From assembly GCF_004005935.1 (NCBI RefSeq), contig NZ_SACQ01000009.1, positions 26,057 to 90,056 of the forward strand: a stretch of 64,000 nt of DNA. The letters are read 5' to 3'. The DNA is from Neptunomonas marina (GTDB taxonomy: Bacteria; Pseudomonadota; Gammaproteobacteria; Pseudomonadales; Balneatricaceae). Below, piece after piece: positions 1 through 9,005 of this stretch. The notes under the pieces were generated by a model, which saw only the letters and a list, made by a program, of their open reading frames with translations, ran no database searches and was not told the origin of the DNA. The position numbers were made by a program, and so were the translations under genes. Every line of letters starts with the position of its first letter. Position 1 is the first letter of the stretch.

Positions 1-847
1 CATCGATCGCTTGCGCTTCATCCCAAACTTTCGCCATGGTTGCATCTGCTGCTGCCACTAACTTAGTGCGCTCAGCTGCTGGTAGGTCTTCCAACCACGA
101 TTTGTTCACAACCCAGAAGGCGTGCTCGAAGTAATCTTTGGTAAGAATGTAGCTTTCGATAACATCACGCATCTGCCAGATCTCAACCGAGGGTGCGGTG
201 CCACGTGCGTCAATCGTACCGAGCTGGAGCGCCGTGTAGAGTTCAGAGAAAGGCATCGGTACGGGTGTGAAGCCGAAGCTCTTGTAGCGCTCGATACCGA
301 TAGGGATCGCCGGTACGCGCATCTTGATTCCCTTACCATCCGCTGGGAAGTTGGTGGGTGTCTCTTCAACGCCTTTGCGCATCGCGATGGAGCCAAAGCC
401 CGTTGGGATGATACCTAGCACCACTAAGTCGAGATCGTTGAGAATCTCGTTGTAGACATCGGTCATTTTGCCGTTTGGCCCGTACACTTCGCGTGCTTGT
501 GCCCAATCATCTACTACATAACTCAACCAAGAAAGATCAAGGCGAGGATCGTACTCGGAAGCGCCGAAGCTCATAGTCATCGGTACAACGCCTTCCATGC
601 TTTGCTCAAAAATCGATGCCCAGTCACCTAGCGCTCCGCCTGGGTGGTAGTCCACCTCGATATCGGCGCCGGTTTTCTTGAGTTCATCCATGAAGGTGGT
701 GGATGTCATATGGAAGATGTGATCGGCAGGGTAGGCGTGGCCGAGCATCAGCTCTTCCGCCTGTGCTGTTTGCACGCTAGGCAGTGTTAGGGCAGCAGAT
801 AGGACGCAAGTAGAGAGCAGAGTCTTTGCACGAGTCGTTATTTTCAT
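1..847 (-). CDS. dctP: TRAP transporter substrate-binding protein, DctP type (3' end outside window)
   Basis: Periplasmic solute receptor of a TRAP carboxylate transporter. It would bind an organic acid and deliver it to a DctQM permease, which must lie to the left of the window. My reading of the reverse strand from the ATG at 847 gives about 282 residues without a stop. A signal peptide covers roughly the first 30 residues and ends at AQA. The mature part begins with LMLGHAYPADH and contains the family's substrate-binding Arg segment (GIKMRVPAIP). The gene continues past base 1, so the C-terminus is missing. The exact ligand cannot be read from sequence. It shares an orientation with the MocR regulator at 1201-2664, but 350 bases separate them, so an own promoter is likely. 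Confidence 0.88.
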   Translation of the reverse strand, partial: MKITTRAKTLLSTCVLSAALTLPSVQTAQAEELMLGHAYPADHIFHMTSTTFMDELKKTGADIEVDYHPGGALGDWASIFEQSMEGVVPMTMSFGASEYDPRLDLSWLSYVVDDWAQAREVYGPNGKMTDVYNEILNDLDLVVLGIIPTGFGSIAMRKGVEETPTNFPADGKGIKMRVPAIPIGIERYKSFGFTPVPMPFSELYTALQLGTIDARGTAPSVEIWQMRDVIESYILTKDYFEHAFWVVNKSWLEDLPAAERTKLVAAADATMAKVWDEAQAID

Positions 848-919
848 AGTTACCTCGGTGATTGTTATTGTTGTCGCTAAAGGGCAGCAAAAGATCGCGC
901 TGCGCTTTGATAGTCCGAG

Positions 920-962
920 TCCGACAACGTAGGTTTTGGTAAGGCAAGACCGCGTTGTCGGA
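920..962. repeat. 10-bp inverted repeat upstream of dctP
   Basis: TCCGACAACG at 920-929 is repeated in inverted form at 953-962, with 23 bases between the arms. It lies 73 bases upstream of the dctP start, inside the 353-base gene-free stretch 848-1200. It could be an operator for the dctP promoter or a leader hairpin. I see nothing else clear in that stretch except a CAGCATATGCTG palindrome at about 1134-1145. Confidence 0.45.
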
Positions 963-1200
963 GCCACTTCAATATAAATTTGGCGCTCCAATAGCCAATA
1001 GGCCCAACGCTAACCCGAAATATAGAACCAGGCTGTATCGCTAGTATTTATGGGGCTTGTAGAGGAGTTGGTTGTGAAAATTGCGCCGCTTTAGGTGTGG
1101 GCTTTAGCTAAGCAAAGTAACGATAAGGCCGAGCAGCATATGCTGTTTAAGGGCATGATGTGTGGGAGGAGAGGGGCAGTATCCATTGCCCAATATGCGC

Positions 1201-2664
1201 TTAGGTAAGCTCACCTATTAAGGCCGCTAGGCGCTCAATACCAGGCCGAATCCGCTCGGTGGCGATCGAGGAGTAACCCAAGCGGAAAAACTGCTGAGGT
1301 GGGTTAGCGCGGTGAAAGTAGATATCCCCTGATTCGATAACGACACCGCGCTCGAGGGCCAAACGCTTTAGCTCTCGGGCATCTAAACCATCGGGGCCCT
1401 TAACCCAATAGGCGGAACCGCCAAACACTGGTGGTTTCGCTGAGGCAGGCAGGCAGCTTTGTAGCGCATCACTCACTGCTTTCCAGCGCTCTTCATAGAC
1501 CTGCACAATACTGCGCACCAGTGAGTCGTGGTACCCGCGATGGAGAAAGAGACCAACCGAGCGTTGGTTATTCATCGGCGGGTGGCGCAGCATCATGCGG
1601 CGAAATTCTCGGATCTCTTGAATTAGAGGTTTGGGCCCAACCATATACCCCAGCCGTAAGCCAGGCGATAGGGTTTTAGAGAGGCTGCCAATATAAATAA
1701 CGCGGTCGTTTTTATCCAAGCTTTTCAGCGCTGGTGTTGGGTTGGCAGCAAAGCTGGTTTCGCACTCATAATCATCTTCAATGATTAAAAAGTTATCACG
1801 CGAAGCTTGCTCTAATAGAGCTTGGCGCCTTGCCAGTGGCATCGTGACGGTGGTGGGGAACTGGTGGCTTGGGGTGGTGAAGATCAGGTCGCAATCGCGC
1901 AGTTGCTCTCCGGTTTCAAGGCCGTCTTGGTCGATGGAGAGGTTTTTAATTCGTGTGCCGGTGCAGGCGGCCATATGGATAAGATCAGGATAGCCCGGAT
2001 CCTCTAAACCGAAGCGCGTTGTTTGGTTGAGCAAAACCCGTATCAGCATATAAAGCGCGTGTTGGGCGCCCACCGTAATCAGGATCTCATCAGGCTCCGC
2101 CCAGACGCCTCTGCGTGGCAGTAAGCGTGAGTGAATCTGCTCCACAAGGAGGGCATCATCGTCGTCATAGCGGTCGCCGGCCCAGTCGCCAATCGCCTGT
2201 ACCGAAACTGCCTCTTTACAACATTCGCGCCAATGGTTGGTTGGGAACATCTTGGGGTCTAGCTGGCCATAAATAAATGGGTAAGGGTAGTCCCGCCAGC
2301 GGTGCACTTTGTTGAGCTTACGTTCGGTGGGGCGCAACTTCAGGCACTGGTCCCAGTCGGGCTTATTGCCGCTTTCGATCGCCACGGGCCGCTCCTCTTT
2401 GACGGAGCTTTTGAGGATCTCATCGTTAACATAGAAACCTGCGCGTTCACGTGAGATCAGGTAGCCATCGTACATTAGGTGTTCATACGCCAAGATCACC
2501 GTATTGCGCGATACGCCAAGCATTTGCGCAAGTTTGCGTGTTGAGGGCAGCGGTAGATCGGGTGGAATATGCCCATCGATAATGGCTTTACTGATCTGCT
2601 CCCGAATCTGCTGCTGCAAACTGGATTCACTATCAGGAGAGAGATGAAAAAGGTGGTTTAACAT
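1201..2664 (-). CDS. MocR/GabR-type transcriptional regulator (GntR HTH plus aminotransferase-like domain)
   Basis: A 487-residue member of the MocR branch of GntR regulators. Residues about 10-80 form a winged helix-turn-helix, with PSTRKLAQMLGVSRNTVILAY as the recognition part. A linker and a fold-type I aminotransferase-like domain follow; the domain contains SLSKTLSPGLRLG, whose lysine normally binds PLP. The ATG at 2664 is chosen because AAGGAG precedes it by 9 bases. The longer open frame up to 2790 would run through the likely promoter and operator. It is divergent from a GNAT acetyltransferase (2950), the usual arrangement for a MocR regulator and its target. The effector is unknown; family members sense amino compounds or PLP. 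Confidence 0.88.
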   Translation of the reverse strand: MLNHLFHLSPDSESSLQQQIREQISKAIIDGHIPPDLPLPSTRKLAQMLGVSRNTVILAYEHLMYDGYLISRERAGFYVNDEILKSSVKEERPVAIESGNKPDWDQCLKLRPTERKLNKVHRWRDYPYPFIYGQLDPKMFPTNHWRECCKEAVSVQAIGDWAGDRYDDDDALLVEQIHSRLLPRRGVWAEPDEILITVGAQHALYMLIRVLLNQTTRFGLEDPGYPDLIHMAACTGTRIKNLSIDQDGLETGEQLRDCDLIFTTPSHQFPTTVTMPLARRQALLEQASRDNFLIIEDDYECETSFAANPTPALKSLDKNDRVIYIGSLSKTLSPGLRLGYMVGPKPLIQEIREFRRMMLRHPPMNNQRSVGLFLHRGYHDSLVRSIVQVYEERWKAVSDALQSCLPASAKPPVFGGSAYWVKGPDGLDARELKRLALERGVVIESGDIYFHRANPPQQFFRLGYSSIATERIRPGIERLAALIGELT

Positions 2665-2737
2665 CTGTTTTAGCTCCTTGGGCGGTATGCTACTGCGCCA
2701 TGAACAAGGGGTTTTTATTCTTATAAAGTGAATCTTA

Positions 2738-2777
2738 TTGGTACTAAACCTTCGGAGGTAGTGCCAGCGTTTGGTAC
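2738..2777. promoter_or_regulatory. Candidate MocR operator: TTGGTAC direct repeat
   Basis: TTGGTAC occurs at 2738-2744 and again at 2771-2777, 33 bases apart, which is close to three helical turns. The right copy belongs to a longer palindrome (TTTGGTACCAAA). MocR proteins typically bind direct repeats in the divergent region they share with their target. The assignment to this regulator is inference from position. Confidence 0.45.
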
Positions 2778-2845
2778 CAAATAGGGCCATTTCCGTCTTG
2801 CAAAGCTAAATTTACGTGGAAGTGGTTCCTGTATTTGTTCTTAAA

Positions 2846-2866
2846 ATGGATCTTCTATGGATCCAT
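2846..2866. promoter_or_regulatory. ATGGATC direct repeat with palindrome before the GNAT gene
   Basis: ATGGATC occurs at 2846-2852 and at 2857-2863, 11 bases apart. The second copy belongs to the palindrome ATGGATCCAT (2857-2866). It lies about 85 bases upstream of the acetyltransferase start at 2950. It may be a second regulator-binding element in the MocR/GNAT divergent region. Confidence 0.35.
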
Positions 2867-2949
2867 TGGTGGCTTTATGCTGCTTTTACGTTATTGGAGT
2901 GCCAGCATGGTTTGGCTTACTCCGGCGAAACAGGCGTAAAGGAGTTGTT

Positions 2950-3696
2950 ATGAAAACAGAGCCGCTGTTTACCGCATCCAGTGATCTATATCAGAACGAA
3001 CTTGGGCAACCCGTTGGCCCGACGTTGAAGAATTGGGTGCCGTGTCAAAGCCCGCCTCGCACGCCTCTCGTGGGACGTTTTTGTCGGCTTGAGCCGATGG
3101 CTCCAGAGCATCACGCTAGGCGGTTGTTCGATGCTTTTGCGTTGGACACGAGCGGTAAAAACTGGACCTATCTATTCGCTGAGCCGTTTACAGATTATGA
3201 GGCCTTTGACCGATATCTAGTCGAGACGTGTTGTGGCGATGACCCGCTTTTCTACACCGTGATCGATCAGGCTAGCGGGCTAGCCGTGGGTATGGCGGCG
3301 CTGATGCGTATTGATCCACGCATGGGCGTTATCGAAGTGGGCCATATCCACTTCTCGTCACGTATGCAGCGTACGCCGATGTCATCAGAAGCGATATTTC
3401 TGTTGATGAGCCGCGTGTTTGATGAGCTAGGCTATCGCCGCTTCGAATGGAAGTGTGACAGCCACAACGCCCCCTCAAAACGCGCCGCCGAGCGCTTTGG
3501 TTTTAGCTTTGAAGGCATTTTTCGCCAAGCGGTTGTATATAAAAACCGCAGCCGCGATACCGCTTGGTTTTCGATTATTGATCGTGAGTGGCCACACGTT
3601 AAAGCGATGTTTGAAGGGTGGCTCGCCCCTAAAAATTTTGATGCACAGGGTAAGCAACGGCAACCACTACGTCACTTTAGAGCAGACAAGGAGTAA
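2950..3696 (+). CDS. GNAT family N-acetyltransferase, RimJ/RimL-like
   Basis: A 248-residue protein whose central and C-terminal parts fit the RimJ/RimL-like acetyltransferase fold. The segment RLEPMAPEHHARRLFDAF starts the domain at about residue 42, and the RRFEWKCDSHNAPSKRAAE region near residue 170 resembles the acetyl-CoA-binding strand and helix. The start at 2950 is preceded by AAAGGAG; an in-frame ATG at 2857 lacks a ribosome site and overlaps the repeat element. The substrate is unknown. The stop lies 3 bases before the next GNAT start, so the two are probably co-transcribed and likely controlled by the divergent MocR regulator. Confidence 0.85.
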   Translation: MKTEPLFTASSDLYQNELGQPVGPTLKNWVPCQSPPRTPLVGRFCRLEPMAPEHHARRLFDAFALDTSGKNWTYLFAEPFTDYEAFDRYLVETCCGDDPLFYTVIDQASGLAVGMAALMRIDPRMGVIEVGHIHFSSRMQRTPMSSEAIFLLMSRVFDELGYRRFEWKCDSHNAPSKRAAERFGFSFEGIFRQAVVYKNRSRDTAWFSIIDREWPHVKAMFEGWLAPKNFDAQGKQRQPLRHFRADKE

Positions 3697-3699
3697 GAG

Positions 3700-4152
3700 A
3701 TGAATGTATCAGTTAAAGCGCTGCATACCGGCGATAGATCAGCATGGGAAGTGCTCTATAAAGGTTATGCCGAGTTCTACAACATGCCTATGACAGATGA
3801 GACACTCAACACCGTATGGCAGTGGATTTTTGACCCTAACAACCGCTTTTTCGCCCTGATTGCAAAAGATGAATGGGATAATGGTGTCGGTTTGATGCAC
3901 TACCGTGGTATGCCATCGCCGCTGCGCGGGGCTGAAGTTGGCTTCTTGGATGATCTGTTTGTCGATCCAGATTGTCGTAGTCGAGGTGTGGCCGAGCAGA
4001 TGTTCGCGCGTTTACAGCAGGAAGCCCAAGCGCAGAACTGGCCGTTCGTGCGTTGGATTACCGCGGAGAATAACTACCGTGCGCGGGCCGTTTATGACCG
4101 TATTGCCGATAAAACACTCTGGCAGACCTATCAATTGAATACGGATTGCTAG
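3700..4152 (+). CDS. GNAT family N-acetyltransferase
   Basis: A 150-residue single-domain acetyltransferase. The segment GFLDDLFVDPDCRSRGVAE at about residues 84-102 is the canonical GNAT motif A, where the R-x-x-G-type loop holds the pyrophosphate of acetyl-CoA. The sequence WITAENNYRARAVYDR is the motif B region. AAGGAG precedes the ATG by 6 bases. It follows the first GNAT gene by 3 bases, so two acetyltransferases from different subfamilies appear to be made together. The substrate is unknown. Confidence 0.87.
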   Translation: MNVSVKALHTGDRSAWEVLYKGYAEFYNMPMTDETLNTVWQWIFDPNNRFFALIAKDEWDNGVGLMHYRGMPSPLRGAEVGFLDDLFVDPDCRSRGVAEQMFARLQQEAQAQNWPFVRWITAENNYRARAVYDRIADKTLWQTYQLNTDC

Positions 4153-4194
4153 GAGCTTCTGCCAAGTTTTAAGCGCAAAACCTGACAGGCCCGT

Positions 4195-5127
4195 TTAGCT
4201 ACCCCAATTAAGCAAAGTGGCGTGGTTGGCTTGGATGCTATCTAGACGGGTGCGTAAGCGTTCAGCAAAGGCTTGAGTGATCATAGAGCGCGGTGTGTCG
4301 TCGGGATAGAAAATGCCGATATTGAGCTCGACTTCGGGATTAAAGCGCCGAAACACCACCTTGCCGGGGCTTGCGTAACCTTGATAGCTATCGACGGAGA
4401 TCAAGTCCATGACACAAACGCCAAGGCCGCGCTCCACAAAAGTGAGTGCTGGGATAAAAAAGCGTGTCTGCAAGCGCACGTTCATCCGATGTCCGTTGTT
4501 TTCAAACTCCTTCAGGAGGTCATGGAAAATCATGTGATCAGGGTGTAGCGTGATCATCGGTTCACCATCGAGCAAGGCGGTGTTGAGCTCCTCCTCTTGA
4601 GCAAGCGGATGATCTGCTGGTATCGCGACACAGCACGGTAGCGTAAAGCGATCATCAAGCGAGAGTTGCGACTGGTGTTGGGTAATCTCGGCCAGCCCAA
4701 GGTCATATTGGTTTGAGGCAACCCACTCTGCGACAAGATCTGAGGTACGGGTTTGTAAGGAGGCCTGTACCTTGGGGTGCTCCTCTAGAAAGTCGGCGAG
4801 CAGGTTAGGCATAAAGAAGGTGGATGGGCCGGGCATACAGCCGATACGCAAAAAGCCATACTGCTTGTTCTGGATATCTTGGACCGTTTGGCTCACATCT
4901 TGGATGCGATTAAAGATCGCTTCGATTTCGCGGTACAGATACTCCGCTTCAGGCGTTGGATAGAGGCGTTTTTTATGGCGCTCAAACAGTTGGAAGCCGA
5001 TCTCCTCCTCCAGAGAACTAATCATCATACTGACCGCAGGTTGGGTGCGAAAAAGCTGCTTAGCGGCTTGAGAGACTGAGCCTGCAAGCATCACGGCACG
5101 GAAGGCTTCCATCTGTTTTAGGTTCAT
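4195..5127 (-). CDS. LysR-family transcriptional regulator
   Basis: A 310-residue regulator. The N-terminal helix-turn-helix (MNLKQMEAFRAVMLAGSVSQ, then AAKQLFRTQPAVSMMISSLE) is classic LysR. The effector-binding domain of the periplasmic-binding type follows from about residue 90. It lies 160 bases downstream of tctC on the same strand, so it may be partly co-transcribed with the tctBAC operon or regulate it from its own promoter. It could equally control the RidA/oxidase/racemase operon across the divergent region. The effector is not predictable from sequence. Confidence 0.87.
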   Translation of the reverse strand: MNLKQMEAFRAVMLAGSVSQAAKQLFRTQPAVSMMISSLEEEIGFQLFERHKKRLYPTPEAEYLYREIEAIFNRIQDVSQTVQDIQNKQYGFLRIGCMPGPSTFFMPNLLADFLEEHPKVQASLQTRTSDLVAEWVASNQYDLGLAEITQHQSQLSLDDRFTLPCCVAIPADHPLAQEEELNTALLDGEPMITLHPDHMIFHDLLKEFENNGHRMNVRLQTRFFIPALTFVERGLGVCVMDLISVDSYQGYASPGKVVFRRFNPEVELNIGIFYPDDTPRSMITQAFAERLRTRLDSIQANHATLLNWGS

Positions 5128-5246
5128 GGCAACGACCTATATATTAGAAAATCTGATAAACCTTATTATTCCGTATTTCTAGCTTATATCAATGAGAAGA
5201 TGGTGCGGAATGTATGGAGCCGTGAGTTGCAATAAGGCTGGAGAGA

Positions 5247-5271
5247 CTCACCCGCTAGAACAGCGGGTGAG
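5247..5271 (-). terminator. Hairpin between tctC and the LysR gene
   Basis: A 10-bp perfect stem (CTCACCCGCT / AGCGGGTGAG) with a 5-base loop lies 18 bases past the tctC stop. No strong T-run follows on the minus strand, so it could be a weak terminator or an mRNA-stabilising 3' hairpin. Confidence 0.5.
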
Positions 5272-5288
5272 GTGGGTAACGCGAATGG

Positions 5289-6239
5289 TTACTTCTTGCT
5301 CGTGCGAGCAGCTTCTTCGGTGTAGATCGCATAAGTTGCTTTTAGGTCAGAGATCCACTCTGGGCCGTAGCGATAGTCCACCAATGCGCCGATATTTTCG
5401 TATGCTTTCAGCACTTCTGGGTCTTTCATCACTTTCGCGGTTGCCGCGTTCAGTTTCTCAACAACCTCTGCCGGTACACCTTTCGGGGCAAAGACACCAG
5501 ACCAGCCGCCAAAGCTACCTTTGATGCCATAGTCAGAGAAGGTTGGCACGCCCGGGAAGGCATCCATCTTCTGATCCATTACCAAGATGCGGGCACGATC
5601 TGCTTTGACGTGTGGGCCGAATGCAGGTGGGAAGGAGACCGCAGAGTCGATGTGACCACCCACAACCGATACCATAGACGCAGCTGCGCCTTTTGCGTGA
5701 ACGTACTTCACGTTATAGCCTGACTGGTTTGCGATGATGTTCGCCATGATCGTACCAGAAGAGGACGCACCCCAAGAGCCTTGGGTCAGTGTTTTGCTAT
5801 TGGCACCTTTTATGAACTGGTCGAAGTCTTGGTATGGGCTGTCCTTGGCTACCACGACGGCCAAAGGCACTGACGTGAATTTTACAACCGGATCGAAGCT
5901 ATCAAAGCTGTAAGGCGTTTTGGTGAAGTTAGGTGTCACCAACATGTTGCTCAAACCTGCATTGATGAGCGTGTAGCCATCGGCTTTCGCGCGAGCAACG
6001 AACGACGTACCCACAACACCGCCACCGCCTGGCTTATTAACGACAACAACCGGTACACCTAGCTCTTTCTCGACCGCGTCTGCCCAGATGCGGGTTGTTA
6101 AGTCGGAGTCACCGCCAGCACCCCAAGGTACAATGACCTGAATTGGTTTTTCAGGGTAGGCCGCAAGCGCCGCACCTGATGCAACAGTCATCGCGACTGC
6201 TGTTGCCAGAGATAACAGAGTTTTTTTAGGACTTTTCAT
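5289..6239 (-). CDS. tctC: Tripartite tricarboxylate transporter substrate-binding protein
   Basis: A 316-residue periplasmic receptor of the TctC/Bug family. A signal peptide ends near ASGAALA (residue 27). The family signature follows: YPEKPIQVIVPWGAGGDSD, then NKPGGGGVVGTSFVA, then the long ligand-binding domain. It captures a carboxylate and hands it to the TctAB permease. It is the last gene of a B-A-C operon, with an 85-base gap from tctA that holds a hairpin. The ligand is unknown; Bug proteins bind many carboxylates and amino acids, and the nearby racemase/oxidase genes hint at an amino-acid-like ligand. Confidence 0.9.
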   Translation of the reverse strand: MKSPKKTLLSLATAVAMTVASGAALAAYPEKPIQVIVPWGAGGDSDLTTRIWADAVEKELGVPVVVVNKPGGGGVVGTSFVARAKADGYTLINAGLSNMLVTPNFTKTPYSFDSFDPVVKFTSVPLAVVVAKDSPYQDFDQFIKGANSKTLTQGSWGASSSGTIMANIIANQSGYNVKYVHAKGAAASMVSVVGGHIDSAVSFPPAFGPHVKADRARILVMDQKMDAFPGVPTFSDYGIKGSFGGWSGVFAPKGVPAEVVEKLNAATAKVMKDPEVLKAYENIGALVDYRYGPEWISDLKATYAIYTEEAARTSKK

Positions 6240-6283
6240 ACCAACTTCCTTTCATTTATTTTTATTGACGTTCATTTTTTCAA

Positions 6284-6305
6284 GCGGTGCGACCGTGCGC
6301 ACCGC
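6284..6305 (-). terminator. Intercistronic hairpin between tctA and tctC
   Basis: GCGGTGCG (6284-6291) pairs with CGCACCGC (6298-6305) across a 6-base loop in the 85-base gap between tctA and tctC. It could be a partial terminator or a processing/stability element that sets receptor level against permease level. Confidence 0.45.
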
Positions 6306-6324
6306 CGTGAAATCGTTTGCTCAG

Positions 6325-7848
6325 CTAGGCGGGGCTCTCCTCCCCTTGTGCTGAAGCACGTTTTGCGGCTTTTGCTTTCATGCGTGCGCTAGACAACACG
6401 AAGAAAGCCGATAGCGCGATAAACACCCAAGAGAACGGTGAGGCGAAGAAGCGTCCATAGTCGTCACCGACAATAGCGAACGCCTGATCAAGGTTCTGCT
6501 CGAGGAAGGGTGTTAGGATAAAGCCGATGATGAAGACCGCTGGGTTCAAGCCCACAATACGCATGCCGTAGCCCAGTACCGTAAAGGCGATCAACACCAA
6601 GATGTCGTTCATGTTTTGGCCCGCAGTGAAGGCGCCGGTAAAGGCGAACACTGTCACACATGGGAAGATGTAATAACGGCGCAGCGATGCCATCTTCACA
6701 AAGAACTTGAAGCCTGAGCGAGCGATACCGAGCAGGAACAGGTCTGTGATTAAGAAGCCTGCAAAGATCGCGTAGATGGTTTCAGTGTGCTCAAAGAAGA
6801 TCATCGGGCCGGGCGTTAAGCCGTGAATCAGGAAGGCACCCATCAACAGTGCGGCAACATCATCGCCAGGAATACTAAGCGTTAGCATCGGGATCATGCT
6901 GGAGCCACACACCGCATTGTTAGCGGATTCTGCAGCAGCGATGCCCTCGACCGAGCCTTTGCCGTACTTTTCTGGGTTCTTGGAAGTACGTTTGCCTTCG
7001 CCATAGGCGATAAACGCAGCTGTACTCGAGCCTAGCCCAGGCAGAGCGCCGATAAAGGTACCGATGCCGCTTGATTTCAAGATGGTACCAAACACACTGC
7101 GGAACTCTTTAAAGCTGATGCGATTGTCCGCCGGGTTAGGGGAGCGGGTGATCGCGAGCTCATGGTGAGGAATTTTACGGCGGCGGATCACATTGATCAC
7201 TTCCGGCATCACAAGGACACCAATCAACATCGGCGTAAAGGTGAAACCGCCGATCAGCTCATCAATACCAAAGGTAAAGCGTGCGGAACCTGTGATTGAA
7301 TCGATACCGACCATCGCAAACAGCATACCTAAACAGCATGAAAGTAAGCCGCGAGGAATCGATTCACCCGCCATAGAGCCGATCACCGTGAAGGCGAACA
7401 GCAATAGAAAGACCTTCTCGATGGGGCCCGCTTGTAGCGATATCGCCGAGATCGGTGCAGCGACTAGGATCAGCACCATCGTTGCCAGCATCTCTCCAGA
7501 TACGGACGCGAATAGCGACATATCTAGCGCTTTACCGGCTTTACCTGCTTTGGTCAGTGCATGACCATCTTGCGCGGTTAAGAAGGAGGCTGCCGCGCCC
7601 GGCGTGTTGATTAAAATAGCCGAGATTGAGCCGCCATAGATCCCTGCTTTGTAGACCGCCAGCAGCATCGTAATGCCGATGATGGGGTCAACATAGAAGG
7701 TCATGGGCAGCATGATCGCGATCGCCATGATGGCTGAAATACCGGGAATAGCACCAAAGATAATGCCAACCACCACACCTAAAATGATGCCGAGGATTGG
7801 GCCAACAGCCAGAATCGAGCTGAAGCCGCTAAGAATATTGTCTAACAT
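6325..7848 (-). CDS. tctA: Tripartite tricarboxylate transporter permease, large subunit
   Basis: A 507-residue integral membrane protein of the TctA family with about 12 hydrophobic segments. The family-specific glycine-rich loops are visible: GIIFGAIPGISAIMAIAIML near residue 30 and GIGTFIGALPGLGSSTAAFI near residue 262. It forms the ion-coupled translocation channel with TctB. AGGAGG stands just upstream of the ATG at 7848, and the gap to tctB is only 12 bases, so the two are tightly coupled. Length is typical for the family. Confidence 0.92.
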   Translation of the reverse strand: MLDNILSGFSSILAVGPILGIILGVVVGIIFGAIPGISAIMAIAIMLPMTFYVDPIIGITMLLAVYKAGIYGGSISAILINTPGAAASFLTAQDGHALTKAGKAGKALDMSLFASVSGEMLATMVLILVAAPISAISLQAGPIEKVFLLLFAFTVIGSMAGESIPRGLLSCCLGMLFAMVGIDSITGSARFTFGIDELIGGFTFTPMLIGVLVMPEVINVIRRRKIPHHELAITRSPNPADNRISFKEFRSVFGTILKSSGIGTFIGALPGLGSSTAAFIAYGEGKRTSKNPEKYGKGSVEGIAAAESANNAVCGSSMIPMLTLSIPGDDVAALLMGAFLIHGLTPGPMIFFEHTETIYAIFAGFLITDLFLLGIARSGFKFFVKMASLRRYYIFPCVTVFAFTGAFTAGQNMNDILVLIAFTVLGYGMRIVGLNPAVFIIGFILTPFLEQNLDQAFAIVGDDYGRFFASPFSWVFIALSAFFVLSSARMKAKAAKRASAQGEESPA

Positions 7849-7860
7849 CTGCAGCGCCTC

Positions 7861-8325
7861 CTATAGCGACCAAGTTGGTAAGTAAACGCGCAGAAACTCA
7901 CGCGAACCGTAATAGATCAATATAGGAACAACGACCGAGACCACCGTGATCGGTAGCCAGTTGCGCCCGCCCAGCAGGTAGGCTACCGCCAACATAATGA
8001 ATGGCGTTGTGACCATAAACCCGATATAAGGCACGGCCAGCCAGTAGAGGACAAAGATGCCGATGTAGATCGCAATACCACCGAAGCCATCGGTAGAAAT
8101 GATCTCATTCTCTTCTTGAGGTTTACCCTGAGCGAGTTTTTGGAACGCCTGAATGGCAATCGTGCCAGCGAATAAAATCATCAAACCGGCTACCGCACGT
8201 GGCAAGAACATAATGCCCAAATCACTTTCGGCACCACCTTCGGCGAGATTGTCGTTGGTTAGAATGATCACCGCGATGATGATCAAAAACGTCGAGAGCC
8301 CGACGTCTATTTTTCGTCTATCCAT
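7861..8325 (-). CDS. tctB: Tripartite tricarboxylate transporter small membrane subunit
   Basis: About 154 residues with four hydrophobic segments, the TctB small-subunit plan. It starts MDRRKIDVGLSTFLIIIAVI and has a hydrophilic loop in the middle containing the stretch KLAQGKPQEEN. The ATG at 8325 is used here; in-frame GTG (8334) and TTG (8337) codons just upstream could also serve, because the ribosome site (AAGAAG) is weak and sits closer to the GTG. It is the first gene of the tctB-tctA-tctC operon. Confidence 0.85.
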   Translation of the reverse strand: MDRRKIDVGLSTFLIIIAVIILTNDNLAEGGAESDLGIMFLPRAVAGLMILFAGTIAIQAFQKLAQGKPQEENEIISTDGFGGIAIYIGIFVLYWLAVPYIGFMVTTPFIMLAVAYLLGGRNWLPITVVSVVVPILIYYGSREFLRVYLPTWSL

Positions 8326-9005
8326 TTGCAACACCAATAACTTCTTATTTTTATAACCAGTGCCGATGTCGTCTTACGGGCAATGCTTGAATGCATTGCT
8401 GACGCGTATCTGGCGATTGGCCACTGTTAAAACCAGTTTAAATAAACCCTATATAGATACAATTCGAAAAAAACACTGATTTCATAAGTTAATCTTATGT
8501 TTTTGGGTGGGGAGGTCTATTCGTCCGTGAGTAGTGTGTATCCGCACACCGTTTGACTTATCGAACATACGACTATGGTAGCGGAAGTTGTAATGGGCTT
8601 GCTGTTTGAATTCGTATAAAGGTTGTGAAATGGCGACGTTTCGTACGCATTAACGATTGTTATCAGCGTGGTTGAACGCGGTACTCATTTAAAACATAAG
8701 TTTTTCTGATTAAATATTAAAAAAATCGGATTTGTTATTATGATTTTGCCGGAAAATAATAGTTCTAACTTAGGCTCTGACCTGAATCGTCTAGTGACGA
8801 CAGGCCGACAACAACAATAAAAAAGAGTGTTTCGAAGCCGGTTAGGTTACTTGTTAATCTGCCGAGTGCTTATCACCTTTATACATTGTCCTTCTCGGTA
8901 GCGTTGCGCCTGCAACGTGTTGCACTTCTCTCGATGGTTCAGAGCTATCTATTTAGCAGCCGCTTTTCGGCTGTATCAACGACATTAGATCTAAGCGAGT
9001 AACCG
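8326..9005. other. 680-base divergent regulatory region without genes
   Basis: This AT-richer stretch separates the tctBAC operon (leftward) from the RidA/oxidase/racemase operon (rightward). It must hold both promoters. I see no coding potential. Short hairpins are visible (CAGCCG / CGGCTG near 8957-8973 and GTTGC / GCAAC near 8903-8918), but no confident promoter or operator. Its length suggests regulation of both sides, possibly by the LysR protein at 4195-5127. Confidence 0.5.
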
